Assembly (NCBI GenBank): GCA_031258995.1
Contig: JAIRMB010000061.1
Location: forward strand, 1-46,125
Length of the DNA stretch: 46,125 nt
Source: Puniceicoccales bacterium
Lineage (GTDB): Bacteria > Verrucomicrobiota > Verrucomicrobiia > Opitutales > JAIRLM01
Direction of reading: 5' to 3'
Shown: positions 22,950 to 32,221 of the stretch, one piece after another
How the letters are laid out: every line of letters begins with the position of its first letter
Position numbering within the stretch: the stretch's first letter is position 1
Made by a program: the position numbers and the translations under genes
Notes under the pieces: model-generated
What the model saw: only the letters and a program-made list of their open reading frames with translations
Told to the model about the DNA's origin: nothing
The model's database searches: none

Positions 22950-23339
22950 TTACCACACTTCGCACACAACCTCGCCTCCGAGATTCTTCCGGCGCGCTTC
23001 AGAATCGCGCATGAGTCCCGCGGAAGTTGAAATAATTGCAATTCCAAAACCATTCAAAACACGAGGCAAACACTTCGCTTGACAATACAAGCGCCTACCA
23101 GGTTGGCTACAACGGCGGACGGATCGGATTGGAGACTTTCCATTCACGTAGCGCGGCGCTACACGCAACATTCTACGCCCTGGAGCACAAACGCTTTCTT
23201 CATAGACATCCACATAGCCGGCATTTTTTAAAATTCGTGAAATGTCTCTGCGTAAACGGGAAGAAGGCACGACAAAAGACGGCAAGCGTGCCGCGACCGC
23301 ATTACGCAGAACCGTCAAAAAATCTCCGATCGTATCCAT
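22950..23339 (-). CDS. rpsH: 30S ribosomal protein S8
   Basis: 129 residues from the ATG at 23339 (MDTIGDFLTVLRNAVAARLP). The frame is open further upstream into rpsN, but S8 proteins begin here. The C-terminus GFGIAIISTSAGLMRDSEAR and GGEVVCEVW is diagnostic. S8 also commonly represses its own operon by binding mRNA; I see no specific site. Confidence 0.96.
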   Translation of the reverse strand: MDTIGDFLTVLRNAVAARLPSFVVPSSRLRRDISRILKNAGYVDVYEESVCAPGRRMLRVAPRYVNGKSPIRSVRRCSQPGRRLYCQAKCLPRVLNGFGIAIISTSAGLMRDSEARRKNLGGEVVCEVW

Positions 23340-23362
23340 AAAAAATTTCCGTATATCGTTAC

Positions 23363-23668
23363 CTACCAGGAACTCTTTACCACTCCAGGCGCAGACCCAG
23401 AAGCGACCAACTCGCGCAATACCAAACGGGAAACGCCAAACCGACGATAAAACGCACGCGGGCGACCCGTAATAGAGCACCGGTTACGCACACGTACGGC
23501 GGAGGAATTTCGCGGCAGTTTGGCAAGATGCCGCTGCGCCGCAAAAAATTCCTCGTCTTTCGTTTTGGGGTTCGCCAAAATAGTGCGTAACGCCAACCGC
23601 CTAGCAGCAAATCGCTTCGCGAGCCGTATCCGCTTTAAATTTCGCGCAATAGAAGATTTTTTCGCCAT
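23363..23668 (-). CDS. rpsN: 30S ribosomal protein S14 (zinc-free long form)
   Basis: 101 residues, the long form without CxxC zinc motifs. It begins MAKKSSIARNLKRIRLAKRF and ends in RNRCSITGRPRAFYRRFGVS, then LVASGSAPGVVKSSW. Location between rplE and rpsH is standard. Confidence 0.97.
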   Translation of the reverse strand: MAKKSSIARNLKRIRLAKRFAARRLALRTILANPKTKDEEFFAAQRHLAKLPRNSSAVRVRNRCSITGRPRAFYRRFGVSRLVLRELVASGSAPGVVKSSW

Positions 23669-23678
23669 AAGTTCCCTT

Positions 23679-24248
23679 CTAGACCGCAGGGGCTACCGCA
23701 GCACCTTTCTTTTTCACAAACGGCATACCTAAAGACTCCAAGAGATCAAATGCTTCCCGATCGGTCCGGGCTGTCGTTTGAAAGGTGACATCCATCCCGA
23801 CAACTTTTTTATCACGATCCACACTAATCTCCGGAAAAATGCTGTAGTCCCGCACGCCAATCGTAAAGTTCCCATTCCCGTCGAAGCGAGGACTAATTCC
23901 TTGAAAATCGCGTATCATCGGAAGTGCTATCTTTATAAATTTCAGCACAAAATGGTACATCGGACGCCCACGCAGAGTGACTTTCACTCCATTTGGCACG
24001 CCAGCGCGAAGCTTAAAATTGGATATGCTTTTGCGAGCAAGAACAACAACAGGTTTCTGACAAGAAATCTGCGCAACATCTTTTACCAGTTCCTCTATTG
24101 TAAACTTGTCCGCATCCGAACTAATTGCAGAATTTATAACAACCTTCTGCAACGCTGGTATTTCATGCACATTACCATAGCAACGAGCGGCACGAAGTTC
24201 CTCGCGAACGTTCTCTTTATAATAGCGCTGTAACTCCGGCATGTCCAT
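23679..24248 (-). CDS. rplE: 50S ribosomal protein L5
   Basis: 189 residues from the ATG at 24248; an in-frame TTG (24254) and a second ATG (24242) lie close by. It binds 5S rRNA. Motifs: ALQKVVINSAIS, LARKSISNFKLRAGVPNGVK, VTLRGRPMYHFV and VGMDVTFQTTARTDREAFDL. A short Ala/Lys-rich tail follows the core. Confidence 0.96.
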   Translation of the reverse strand: MDMPELQRYYKENVREELRAARCYGNVHEIPALQKVVINSAISSDADKFTIEELVKDVAQISCQKPVVVLARKSISNFKLRAGVPNGVKVTLRGRPMYHFVLKFIKIALPMIRDFQGISPRFDGNGNFTIGVRDYSIFPEISVDRDKKVVGMDVTFQTTARTDREAFDLLESLGMPFVKKKGAAVAPAV

Positions 24249-24307
24249 CGTCAACTACCCCAAAACCTCTAACTCGCCCGCAAACTGAAAGAAGCGGCCC
24301 ATCGTCG

Positions 24308-24556
24308 TCAACAGATTTCTGGCTCTTTCTGTGGAGAAATTTTTCGCAAATTGGATCGGTGGATCGGTGTTTCCATTTCCAAAATTGCCCCTTCCGGGTG
24401 TCTCGCGGACTTCTTCACGCAAACTTTGCGCATCCGCACGCCGGAAACTTGAAAACGACTTCCACCTTCCAGGATACAGCAAATTTTGCCTCGCATGCCT
24501 CGGCCATCGCCCGCAATCACTTCCGCCTCATCGCCGATGCGCAAAAACGCCTTCAT
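24308..24556 (-). CDS. rplX: 50S ribosomal protein L24, short form
   Basis: 82 residues, shorter than the usual 100-110. The KOW motif is present (IGDEAEVIAGDGRGMRGKIC), followed by VSGVRMRKVCVKKSARHPEG and the PIHRSNLRKI element. The C-terminal part found in most L24 proteins is missing. L24 starts assembly of the large subunit at the 5' end of 23S rRNA. The 59 bases to rplE form an unusually large gap for this cluster. Confidence 0.92.
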   Translation of the reverse strand: MKAFLRIGDEAEVIAGDGRGMRGKICCILEGGSRFQVSGVRMRKVCVKKSARHPEGAILEMETPIHRSNLRKISPQKEPEIC

Positions 24557-24919
24557 TTACAAAACCTCCTGAGCCAGGGACGCAATTTTCGGAAACCCTT
24601 GACGTACTTCCTTTGCTATCGCTCCAAAAACGCGAGTTCCCCGCGGCCCTCCCTTATCGTCAATCAGCACGCACGCATTTCTGTCAAAGCGCAAATCGCC
24701 TCCGCTCGGCCGACGGATCCAATGGCGCGTGCGCACCACAACTGCTTTCGCAACGGTTCCCTTTTTGACCGTAGCCTCCGGTATGCTGGATTTTATCGCC
24801 ACTACAATCGTATCCCCGACGGCCGCCGTACGCTTATTCTGTCCCAGTCGTCGTATCATAAGGGCGGAACGGGCCCCAGTGTTGTCCGCAACATCTAATA
24901 CGCTCTCTTGCTGAATCAT
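24557..24919 (-). CDS. rplN: 50S ribosomal protein L14
   Basis: 120 residues from the ATG at 24919 (MIQQESVLDVADNTGARSAL), the universal start of L14; 16 codons upstream are open but not part of the protein. Further: VKKGTVAKAVVVRTRHWIRR and the end FGAIAKEVRQGFPKIASLA. Confidence 0.97.
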   Translation of the reverse strand: MIQQESVLDVADNTGARSALMIRRLGQNKRTAAVGDTIVVAIKSSIPEATVKKGTVAKAVVVRTRHWIRRPSGGDLRFDRNACVLIDDKGGPRGTRVFGAIAKEVRQGFPKIASLAQEVL

Positions 24920-24942
24920 AACACCGCTCCCAATGGCACTTC

Positions 24943-25194
24943 CTAAAGTATTGATGCAACCCGCCAACGCTTTAGCCGGCTAAATGGCCTTGTTTCCACT
25001 ATCTTCACACGATCTCCGACGGAGCAACCGTTATTTTCGTCATGGGCATAGACCACCGTCCTCCGCTTCACTTCTTTCAAATACCTAGAGTGCGGCCCCT
25101 TATAAAAATAAGAAACCTTCACGCTTTTATCTCCAGAGCGACTAGTCACCTCACCTATTAAAGATTTTCTAAATTTTCGTCCATTAATATTCAT
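24943..25194 (-). CDS. rpsQ: 30S ribosomal protein S17
   Basis: 83 residues with the S17 OB fold: RKSLIGEVTSRSGDKSVKVS, HSRYLKEVKRRTVVYAHDE, and the signature GDRVKIVETRPFSRLKRWRV. It lies between rpmC and rplN. Confidence 0.96.
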   Translation of the reverse strand: MNINGRKFRKSLIGEVTSRSGDKSVKVSYFYKGPHSRYLKEVKRRTVVYAHDENNGCSVGDRVKIVETRPFSRLKRWRVASIL

Positions 25195-25203
25195 GACCGC
25201 ACC

Positions 25204-25398
25204 CTATCCCTTTTGGGCTCTCTCCCGTAGAATTGTTTCAATTCGGGCAATGTCACGCCGAAGCAAAGGAAATTGGTGATGCTTTTCAGTCGGTCCGGAA
25301 CGACGGCGTAAATGCAGGCGTAACAATTCATTACGTCGTTCATTTAGTCGCCCGATCAAATCCTCATCGCAAAACGATCTGAATTCTTTTGCCTTCAT
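25204..25398 (-). CDS. rpmC: 50S ribosomal protein L29
   Basis: 64 residues from the ATG at 25398, one base after the rplP stop. MKAKEFRSFCDEDLIGRLNE and the end RRDIARIETILRERAQKG show the two-helix L29 fold at the tunnel exit. An upstream ATG in the same frame lies inside rplP and is not used. Confidence 0.95.
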   Translation of the reverse strand: MKAKEFRSFCDEDLIGRLNERRNELLRLHLRRRSGPTEKHHQFPLLRRDIARIETILRERAQKG

Positions 25399-25399
25399 G

Positions 25400-25828
25400 T
25401 CAAAATCGCTCCCGTTCTTCGCGCGATAAAAAACGGCACTCGAATGGCACTTTGCCGTCGGCAAGCCTCATTGCCTCGCGAGCTAAAGTCGGAGAAACGC
25501 CGGAAACCTCAAACAGCACATTCCCCGGCCGCACCACTACCGCCCAAAATTCCACCGCCCCTTTTCCTTGGCCCATGCGTGTCTCCGCCGGCTTGCGCGT
25601 AACCGGCTTCTGCGGAAACACTCGCATCCAAACCTTGCCCCTACGCTTCAAGTGCCGATTGATGGCCACGCGGGCTGCCTCGAGCTGAGACGCACTCAAA
25701 AGGCCCCGCTCTAAGGCCTGAATGCCAAAATCCCCGAAAGAAAGCACAGACCCGCTCGTCGCCCGATGCCGATTGCGCCCTTTGTGTACCTTTCGAAACT
25801 TCACATTTGCTGGCAATAAACTCGCCAT
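25400..25828 (-). CDS. rplP: 50S ribosomal protein L16
   Basis: 142 residues, binding near the A site. It has FRKVHKGRNRH, FGDFGIQALERGLLSASQLE, ARVAINRHLKRRGKVWMRVF and the signature RMGQGKGAVEFWAVVVRPG. The stop is one base from the rpmC start, so translation is coupled. Confidence 0.97.
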   Translation of the reverse strand: MASLLPANVKFRKVHKGRNRHRATSGSVLSFGDFGIQALERGLLSASQLEAARVAINRHLKRRGKVWMRVFPQKPVTRKPAETRMGQGKGAVEFWAVVVRPGNVLFEVSGVSPTLAREAMRLADGKVPFECRFLSREERERF

Positions 25829-25834
25829 CTCTAC

Positions 25835-26515
25835 CTACCTTTCCGTTCGAACTAACCCGCCGCCAGACTGCTGCAATTGAAATGATTCTCGCTCCTGAGA
25901 ACAAAGGCTCAACCAGCATTTTACTCCAATTGTCCCGTAAGTTGTCTCGGCCACAACCAACGCATAGTCAATTTCTTTTCGCAATTCATGCAACGGCATG
26001 CTGCCGTCACGCCGCGACTCCGTCCGAGCAATCTCCGCTCCGCCGAGGCGGCCGGAACATTGAATTTTCACACCTTGCGCCCCAGCGGCCATGGAAAGCT
26101 GCACAGCTTTTTTGATCGCTCTGCGGAAGGGAATGCGTCTCTCCAACTGAGAGGCAACACCCTCCGCGACCAGCCGGGCAACTAATTCCGGTTTTTTTAT
26201 TTCTTGCACATCAATAAGAACGTCACTTCCAATTTTCTTCTTCAATTTTGAGCACAAAAGCTCCAATTCTTGTCCCTTCCGGCCCAAAACTACGCCGGGA
26301 CGAGGGGTATGAATTTTGATGCGAATTTTTCCCCCAGCTCTTTCTATGAAAACTTTGGCTACCGAAGCAAAGCGTAGCTGCTTAAAAAGAAATTGGCGAA
26401 TAATGAAATCCTCATAGATCCAAATCGAGTAGGATTTTTTATCGCCGTACCAGCGCGACTGCCAATTCCGCTGGACGCCCAGCCGGAAGCTAATTGGATT
26501 AACCTTTTGCCCCAT
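25835..26515 (-). CDS. rpsC: 30S ribosomal protein S3
   Basis: 226 residues. It starts MGQKVNPISFRLGVQRNWQS, with a KH domain (IKIHTPRPGVVLGRKGQELE) and the C-terminal S3 domain (GVKIQCSGRLGGAEIARTE, LRKEIDYALVVAETTYGTIG). Part of the mRNA entry helicase with S4 and S5. Confidence 0.97.
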   Translation of the reverse strand: MGQKVNPISFRLGVQRNWQSRWYGDKKSYSIWIYEDFIIRQFLFKQLRFASVAKVFIERAGGKIRIKIHTPRPGVVLGRKGQELELLCSKLKKKIGSDVLIDVQEIKKPELVARLVAEGVASQLERRIPFRRAIKKAVQLSMAAGAQGVKIQCSGRLGGAEIARTESRRDGSMPLHELRKEIDYALVVAETTYGTIGVKCWLSLCSQERESFQLQQSGGGLVRTER

Positions 26516-26519
26516 GGTG

Positions 26520-26858
26520 CTATACCTGTCGATCGGCGAGGATTACGCGGATATGGCTGGTCCGCTTACGAATTGGATGGGCGGAACCTTTTGCTGCCGG
26601 AATGTGTCGTTTCATTGTTACACCTTCTTCAATAATTACACTGTCAATCAGTAAATGCTCTTCCGCAACATTTGCATTATTCTCTGCGTTCGCAATGGCA
26701 CTACGCAGCACTTTCTCTATCATTCGTGCCGGCTTGCGAGGAATAAAACGCAAAAGATCACGGCCATCCCTGGCGGATCTGCCACGGAGGACGCGGGCGA
26801 CCTGGCGCAACTTCGGCGGCGACACGCGCACGGTAAATGCTGTAGCTTTGTATTTCAT
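26520..26858 (-). CDS. rplV: 50S ribosomal protein L22
   Basis: 112 residues with VSPPKLRQVARVLRGRSARD, RKPARMIEKVLRSAIANAEN and the exit-tunnel hairpin end RHIPAAKGSAHPIRKRTSHI. Located between rpsS and rpsC. Confidence 0.97.
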   Translation of the reverse strand: MKYKATAFTVRVSPPKLRQVARVLRGRSARDGRDLLRFIPRKPARMIEKVLRSAIANAENNANVAEEHLLIDSVIIEEGVTMKRHIPAAKGSAHPIRKRTSHIRVILADRQV

Positions 26859-26875
26859 GGAGTTTGCGAAATATT

Positions 26876-27145
26876 CTACTTTTGCGTATGCGGATTATGT
26901 CCCTTAAAAGTGCGAGTTGGAGCGAATTCTCCGAGCTTGTGGCCCACCATATTCTCCGTCACACGAACCAACAAAAACGTCTTCCCGTTATGCACCTCAA
27001 AATTCAGACCAACAAAATCCGGCGTCACAGTCGATCGCCGCGACCACGTGCGGATCGGCTTATGCGATCCGCTTCGCGCGGCAAGATCAATCTTGGCCAT
27101 TAGCGGGGGATCTGCGTAAAATCCTTTCTTAGTGGAACGACCCAT
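26876..27145 (-). CDS. rpsS: 30S ribosomal protein S19
   Basis: 89 residues in the small-subunit head. It starts MGRSTKKGFYADPPLMAKID and includes IRTWSRRSTVTPDFVGLNFE and the signature GHKLGEFAPTRTFKGH. Confidence 0.97.
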   Translation of the reverse strand: MGRSTKKGFYADPPLMAKIDLAARSGSHKPIRTWSRRSTVTPDFVGLNFEVHNGKTFLLVRVTENMVGHKLGEFAPTRTFKGHNPHTQK

Positions 27146-27152
27146 CTCTAAA

Positions 27153-28007
27153 TTACCTCCGTTTCATCTTTCTACCACTGCGCCGCACTAAAATCGTCGC
27201 ATCTGAATTTTTCCTTCGCTTGCGCGTCGGTAAGCCCTTCGCCAACTGCCCCCACGGCGAAACGGGATGACCGCCGCCGGACGTACGTCCCTCACCTCCG
27301 CCCATGGGATGATCAACGGGATTCATGGCAACTCCACGCACGCGAGGGCGGAGCCCTAGCCAACGGCTACGACCAGCTTTACCTAGGGACTGCTGATTGT
27401 GCTCACCATTGCTAAGTACGCCGATGGTCGCCCTACAGCGGGCATCCACATGACGAATTTCGCCACTCGGCAACTTCAAGGTAGCCCGCCCCGATTCGAC
27501 GGCAAGAACTTGCGCAGAAGTGCCCGCACCGCGCACCAGCTGCGCCCCCTTCCCGGGTAGCAATTCCACGCAATGGACCGGCATAGCCAACGGAATCAGA
27601 ACAAGAGGAAGGGCAAGGCCAGCGGTAAAATCATCTGGCTTTTCATTGAGACTCCGGACGACAGAGCCCACCGGTAAATTCTGCGGCGCGGGAATATAGC
27701 GCTTTTCGCCGTCGGCATAGGCCAAAAGGGCAATATGGCACGAACGATTCGGGTCATATTCAATAGACTGCACGCGCGCAGGCACATCAATTTTATCGCG
27801 CCTATAGTCCAAAATACGCAGAAGGCGACCGTGCCCTCCCCCACGCCTTCGCATTGTAATCCGGCCATAGCAGTTACGCCCATCCGATCGACACCTTCTC
27901 CTCTTATCGACGAGAGAGCGAAACGGCCGCACGGCAGAAACCGCCGATCTGCCGATTGCTTTAAAACGGCAGCCTGACGTAACCGGATTGCAAAAAATGA
28001 TGGCCAT
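27153..28007 (-). CDS. rplB: 50S ribosomal protein L2
   Basis: 284 residues, next to the peptidyl transferase centre. GRNCYGRITMRRRGGGHGRL and the invariant region MNPVDHPMGGGEGRTSGGGH, with the functionally important His, are present. The N-terminal 45 residues differ more than usual from common L2 sequences. Confidence 0.97.
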   Translation of the reverse strand: MAIIFCNPVTSGCRFKAIGRSAVSAVRPFRSLVDKRRRCRSDGRNCYGRITMRRRGGGHGRLLRILDYRRDKIDVPARVQSIEYDPNRSCHIALLAYADGEKRYIPAPQNLPVGSVVRSLNEKPDDFTAGLALPLVLIPLAMPVHCVELLPGKGAQLVRGAGTSAQVLAVESGRATLKLPSGEIRHVDARCRATIGVLSNGEHNQQSLGKAGRSRWLGLRPRVRGVAMNPVDHPMGGGEGRTSGGGHPVSPWGQLAKGLPTRKRRKNSDATILVRRSGRKMKRR

Positions 28008-28018
28008 GGGCGAAAATC

Positions 28019-28324
28019 CTAGAGAATCTCAATCTTGTCCCCGGAACGAAACAACACAAATGCTTTACGCACTGCTGGTCGTCGAATCATAGTAGGTTTA
28101 CTCTTGCGCGACGAGCGGTGGCGTTTCAGCTTGCCCTTCTGCACCAGTGTCCTTACCCCCACGGGACGAAGACCAAATGTCTGCCAGACGGTTCGCATGA
28201 TCTGCTGCTTCGAAGCGCTACCGTCTACTTCGAACGTAAAACAATTTTTCGTAGCGGAAAGAAAACTGGCTTTTTCCGTCAACCGAAAAACCTTCAATAT
28301 ACTGCACGTATGGCCCATTTTCAT
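28019..28324 (-). CDS. rplW: 50S ribosomal protein L23
   Basis: 101 residues from the ATG at 28324, which overlaps the rplD stop as ATGA. L23 lies at the tunnel exit and docks SRP and trigger factor. VFRLTEKASFLSATKNCFTF, SKQQIMRTVWQTFGLRPVGV and the basic KLKRHRSSRKSKPT are visible. An upstream in-frame stretch belongs to rplD DNA. Confidence 0.95.
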   Translation of the reverse strand: MKMGHTCSILKVFRLTEKASFLSATKNCFTFEVDGSASKQQIMRTVWQTFGLRPVGVRTLVQKGKLKRHRSSRKSKPTMIRRPAVRKAFVLFRSGDKIEIL

Positions 28325-28962
28325 CCCACTGAATTCAAAAGATTGGTGCGAGCTAAAACAGACTCCAATGCGCTCTCGGTTGCGACAACACGGGAAACAG
28401 CGCATACGTCTAAAGCGTTCAACGTCCCCGCTTCTACCACATAAACGTCGGGTATGTTTCGGACGGCCAACAACATATTTCGATCGAATCGATCATCGAC
28501 CAACAGAACTCCTCCTTCGGCTAACTTCATATTCTGCAAGAGTGTTTTTGCTGCACGGGTCCTTGGCTCGGCAAGCGAAAAATTTTTAATAACCAGCAGA
28601 CGGCCTTCGGCGGCCTTCACGGATAAGCTGCTCACGAGCGCCTTTTTGCGCATCTTTTTATTAATCTTTATCTCATAATTTTTCGTCTGCGAACCGAATA
28701 CGACACCGCCGCCACGCCAAATGGGGCTCCTCTTTTCACCATGGCGCGCCATCCCCGTTCCTTTTTGTCGATACGGCTTTCTTCCGGAACCGCTTACGTT
28801 CGCCCGCGATTTTGTTCGCGCGTCCCCCTGGCGAGAATTGGACTGATAGGCAAGCAGCACCGACCGCAGAAGCGGATCTATCCGCTTCGTATCGATCGGC
28901 AGCAAGGCAACCTCCTTCCGTCCGCAAGAAGAACCATCCGACTCAAAACACTCCACTTCCAC
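28321..28962 (-). CDS. rplD: 50S ribosomal protein L4
   Basis: 213 residues from a GTG. The tunnel-lining loop GSGRKPYRQKGTGMARHGEK is clear, followed by PIWRGGGVVFGSQTKNYEIK. L4 often regulates the S10 operon by attenuation, but no such leader is evident before rpsJ. Confidence 0.96.
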   Translation of the reverse strand: MEVECFESDGSSCGRKEVALLPIDTKRIDPLLRSVLLAYQSNSRQGDARTKSRANVSGSGRKPYRQKGTGMARHGEKRSPIWRGGGVVFGSQTKNYEIKINKKMRKKALVSSLSVKAAEGRLLVIKNFSLAEPRTRAAKTLLQNMKLAEGGVLLVDDRFDRNMLLAVRNIPDVYVVEAGTLNALDVCAVSRVVATESALESVLARTNLLNSVG

Positions 28963-28967
28963 CGCAC

Positions 28968-29612
28968 CTACCCCTTTTTAGCCGTACGAATCATAAGAAG
29001 CCCACCGTTGGCACCGGCCACACTCCCGCGCACAAAAAACAATCCCCGATCTGCATAGATGCGCGCAATCTTAAGATTTTGCGTAGTACGTCTTTCTCCT
29101 CCCATGCGGCCGGGCATTTTCCTTCCAGGATAGATGCGCCCAGGCTCCTCCCGCTGTCCATAGGATCCGCCACGGCGATGAAACATAGAACCATGACTAG
29201 CGGGACCACCGCTAAAACCATGTCGTTTCATAACTCCCTGGAATCCACGACCTTTCGTTACGCCGACGACGTCTATTAGCTGTCCTTCTTGCAGTAGTGA
29301 TAGATCTAGAATTTCTCCGGGCTTGTACTTTTCACTGTCTGAGACGCGGATCTCTCGGAGAATTTTGTGAGGTTTACAACCGTTTTTGGCGAAGTGACCA
29401 TTTTCCGCACGGGAAAGCCGAAACGATCTAGTCGGCTCTGCACCAATCGAAACGGCCGAGTAGCCATTTCTTTCCAGCGTACGCAACTGCACAACCGTAC
29501 AAGGATTAACGTGAATCGCGGTTGTCACGACGGCATTTCCTAGAACGTCGTTTACCCGGGTCATGCCTAATTTACGACCGAACAGCAGAATTGCTCTCTT
29601 TTTTTCTTCCAT
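28968..29612 (-). CDS. rplC: 50S ribosomal protein L3
   Basis: 214 residues. It starts with LFGRKLGMTRV and has the signature VDVVGVTKGRGFQGVMKRHG followed by the loop GYGQREEPGRIYPGRKMPGR-like region reaching the peptidyl transferase centre (HGSMFHRRGGSYGQREEPGR). Followed by rplD after 5 bases. Confidence 0.97.
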   Translation of the reverse strand: MEEKKRAILLFGRKLGMTRVNDVLGNAVVTTAIHVNPCTVVQLRTLERNGYSAVSIGAEPTRSFRLSRAENGHFAKNGCKPHKILREIRVSDSEKYKPGEILDLSLLQEGQLIDVVGVTKGRGFQGVMKRHGFSGGPASHGSMFHRRGGSYGQREEPGRIYPGRKMPGRMGGERRTTQNLKIARIYADRGLFFVRGSVAGANGGLLMIRTAKKG

Positions 29613-29664
29613 GGCAACAACCCAAACAACGCACGTCCTCTCCCTTTATATCGCCACATCAAAT

Positions 29665-29985
29665 TTAAACAGAAACGGTAATTTCCACGCCAGACGGCAA
29701 GTTCACCCTTTTTAGGGCGGCCATGGTGTCGGCATTTGGATCCACGATGTCAATCATCCTTTTATGCGTCCGCACTTCAAATTGCTCAGCTGACTTTTTA
29801 TCTTTATGGGGCGAGCGATTTACAGAAAATTTTTCGATCCACGTGGGCATGGGAATCGGCCCAACGGCGCAGGTCCCGGACCGCTTCACCGTTTCCACGA
29901 TATCCATCGATGCTCGATCGACGAGGCGGTGATCAAAGCCGCGAACGCGTATTCGAATTTTCTGTCGTTTTTTTTGCTGTGCCAT
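29665..29985 (-). CDS. rpsJ: 30S ribosomal protein S10
   Basis: 106 residues from the ATG at 29985 (MAQQKKRQKIRIRVRGFDHR). The loop GPIPMPTWIEKFSVNRSPHK and the signature region SAEQFEVRTHKRMIDIVDP identify it; the factor NusB pairs with S10 in antitermination. It follows fusA directly, joining the str and S10 operons without tuf in between. Confidence 0.96.
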   Translation of the reverse strand: MAQQKKRQKIRIRVRGFDHRLVDRASMDIVETVKRSGTCAVGPIPMPTWIEKFSVNRSPHKDKKSAEQFEVRTHKRMIDIVDPNADTMAALKRVNLPSGVEITVSV

Positions 29986-30032
29986 AATACCACGCGTCCC
30001 CAACTATTTTGTCATCTACACCCAACCACCAA

Positions 30033-32186
30033 CTAAATCGACCGCGCCGCCGTTTTTACGGAATGTTCCAATATTTTATCCAAAACCGACTGAGGCACCT
30101 GCGCGAAGTGAGACGGCTCCATCGAGTAGGACGCTCTGCCTTTCGACAGTGAACGCACGTCGGTCGCGTAGCCAAACATCGCCTCTAACGGAACAAAAGC
30201 AATGGCCGCACAAAGTCCACCCTTGTTGTCCATATTTTGAATTTGCCCGCGGCGACGATTCAGATCCCCGACGACATCGCCCTGGTGCTCCTCCGGCATC
30301 GCCACTTCCACCTTCATTATGGGCTCCAACAGAATGGGTTGAGCTTTGCGCATTGCCTCTTTAAAGCCGAAAATCCCTGCCATTTTGAAGGCCAACTCGG
30401 AGGAGTCCACTTCATGAAAACTGCCATCTATGATGCGGGCAGTAAAGTCGACGACAGGGTAGCCGGCCAAAACGCCGCCCTGCGCCCCCTCCAAGATGCC
30501 ATCCTCTACCGGTTTTATGTATTCCTTAGGAATAACTCCCCCCACAATTTCACTAACGACTTGCACTCCACTGCCTTTTTCCGTCGGCTCTAACACGATA
30601 ACCGCATGGCCATACTGTCCGCGGCCACCGGATTGGCGAATGAACTTTCCCTCGCCTTCCGCTCGCACGGTAATTGTTTCGCGATAAGCGATTCTTGGCT
30701 TTCCCGCGGTCGCCTCCACTTTAAACTCTCGAAACAGTCGGTCGCGAATAATATCCAAATGCAACTCTCCCATACCGGAGATCAATGTCTGCTTTGTTTC
30801 TGCTTCGGATGAAATGCGGAAGGTGGGATCCTCTTCCGCGAGGCGTCGCAGGGCGAGGGAAAGTTTTTCCTGATCGGCCTTCGACTTAGGCTCGATGGAC
30901 ATGCTGATGACCGGCTCCGGAAAGGTGGGCGGCTCCAACCGGATGTCCCAGTCTTTGTCACACAACGTATCGCCAGTCACAACAGACTTAACTCCTACTA
31001 CGGCACAAATATCGCCAGAATAGGCTACATCGATGTCTTCCCGCTGGTCCGCCTTCATAACAACAAGACGACTGACGCGCTCCGTCTTACGCGTACGCGA
31101 GTTGTAGACGACTTCCCCCTTTTTCAGCTGACCGGCATAGACACGACAGAAAACCAGTTTACCTACATAGGGATCATGAGCAATTTTGAAGGCGAGCGTT
31201 GCCATCTTTTCACCATCGCCGGGCTCAACACTAACCGCTGCGCCATCATCTTTAAATCCTGAAACCGGAGGAAGATCACACGGATTTGGAAGATAGTCTA
31301 CAATGGCATCCACCACCATCTGCACGCCCCGATTTTTGAACGCACTTCCGGGGATAACACCGACAAAATTTAAGGAAATGGTTGCACTGCGAATGGCCCG
31401 CCGCAGTTCCTCCTCGCTCACTTCGGCACCCTCGAGATACTTCTCTGCGAGAGCGTCATCAGAATCAATGAGAGTTTCAACTAAGTCCATGCGAAAGCGG
31501 CGCGCGCGCTCCATCTCATCTGCCGGTACCTCTACGTCCTGGAAACGAATCCCCTCCTTATCGGTTTCATCGTAAATGTAGGCCCGCATGCGGACTAAAT
31601 CAATAAGGCCGGTAAAATTTTCCTCCGAGCCCACATTTAAAAAAAGTGGATGCGCATTACCGCCCAATTTTTTGCGAATATCATCGACGGCACCTAAAAA
31701 ATTCGCGCCCGTGCGGTCCATCTTGTTGATAAAGGCAATGCGGGGAACGCGATACTTATCCATCTGCCGCCAAACTGTTTCCGACTGCGGCTGCACGCCC
31801 GCCACCGCACAAAAAACTGCCACACAGCCATCCAGCACGCGGAGGGAGCGCTCCACCTCTGCCGTAAAATCCACATGGCCGGGCGTATCGATGATGTTAA
31901 TACGGTGAGGGATGCCGGCAAAATTCCCATATTTCGCCGTCCACCCACAAGAAATGGCCGCCGACGTAATAGTAATACCTCGCTCCCGCTCCTGCTCCAT
32001 CCAATCTGTAACAGCCGTGCCATCATGAACTTCTCCGACCTTATGAATAACCCCCGTATAGAACAGAATACGCTCAGTTGTGGTCGTTTTCCCCGCATCT
32101 ATATGGGCGGCAACTCCAATGTTACGCGTACGCTCAAGCGTATACTTACGATCCGGAGAATTTCTACTGGAATCCTGCTGCGCCAC
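30033..32186 (-). CDS. fusA: elongation factor G
   Basis: The GTPase that moves tRNA and mRNA during translocation. 717 residues from the GTG at 32186, which has a GAGGGCGGT ribosome-binding site; a TTG at 32228 overlapping rpsG is possible but less likely. G motifs: AHIDAGKTTTTERIL, DTPGHVDFTAEVERSLR, NKMDRTGA. Domain IV (GGRGQYGHAVIVLEP) and the end domain (FGYATDVRSLSKGRASYSME) are complete. Confidence 0.97.
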   Translation of the reverse strand: MAQQDSSRNSPDRKYTLERTRNIGVAAHIDAGKTTTTERILFYTGVIHKVGEVHDGTAVTDWMEQERERGITITSAAISCGWTAKYGNFAGIPHRINIIDTPGHVDFTAEVERSLRVLDGCVAVFCAVAGVQPQSETVWRQMDKYRVPRIAFINKMDRTGANFLGAVDDIRKKLGGNAHPLFLNVGSEENFTGLIDLVRMRAYIYDETDKEGIRFQDVEVPADEMERARRFRMDLVETLIDSDDALAEKYLEGAEVSEEELRRAIRSATISLNFVGVIPGSAFKNRGVQMVVDAIVDYLPNPCDLPPVSGFKDDGAAVSVEPGDGEKMATLAFKIAHDPYVGKLVFCRVYAGQLKKGEVVYNSRTRKTERVSRLVVMKADQREDIDVAYSGDICAVVGVKSVVTGDTLCDKDWDIRLEPPTFPEPVISMSIEPKSKADQEKLSLALRRLAEEDPTFRISSEAETKQTLISGMGELHLDIIRDRLFREFKVEATAGKPRIAYRETITVRAEGEGKFIRQSGGRGQYGHAVIVLEPTEKGSGVQVVSEIVGGVIPKEYIKPVEDGILEGAQGGVLAGYPVVDFTARIIDGSFHEVDSSELAFKMAGIFGFKEAMRKAQPILLEPIMKVEVAMPEEHQGDVVGDLNRRRGQIQNMDNKGGLCAAIAFVPLEAMFGYATDVRSLSKGRASYSMEPSHFAQVPQSVLDKILEHSVKTAARSI

Positions 32187-32221
32187 AACACCGCCCTCTT
32201 TTTCTTTGCAATAGCGCTCTA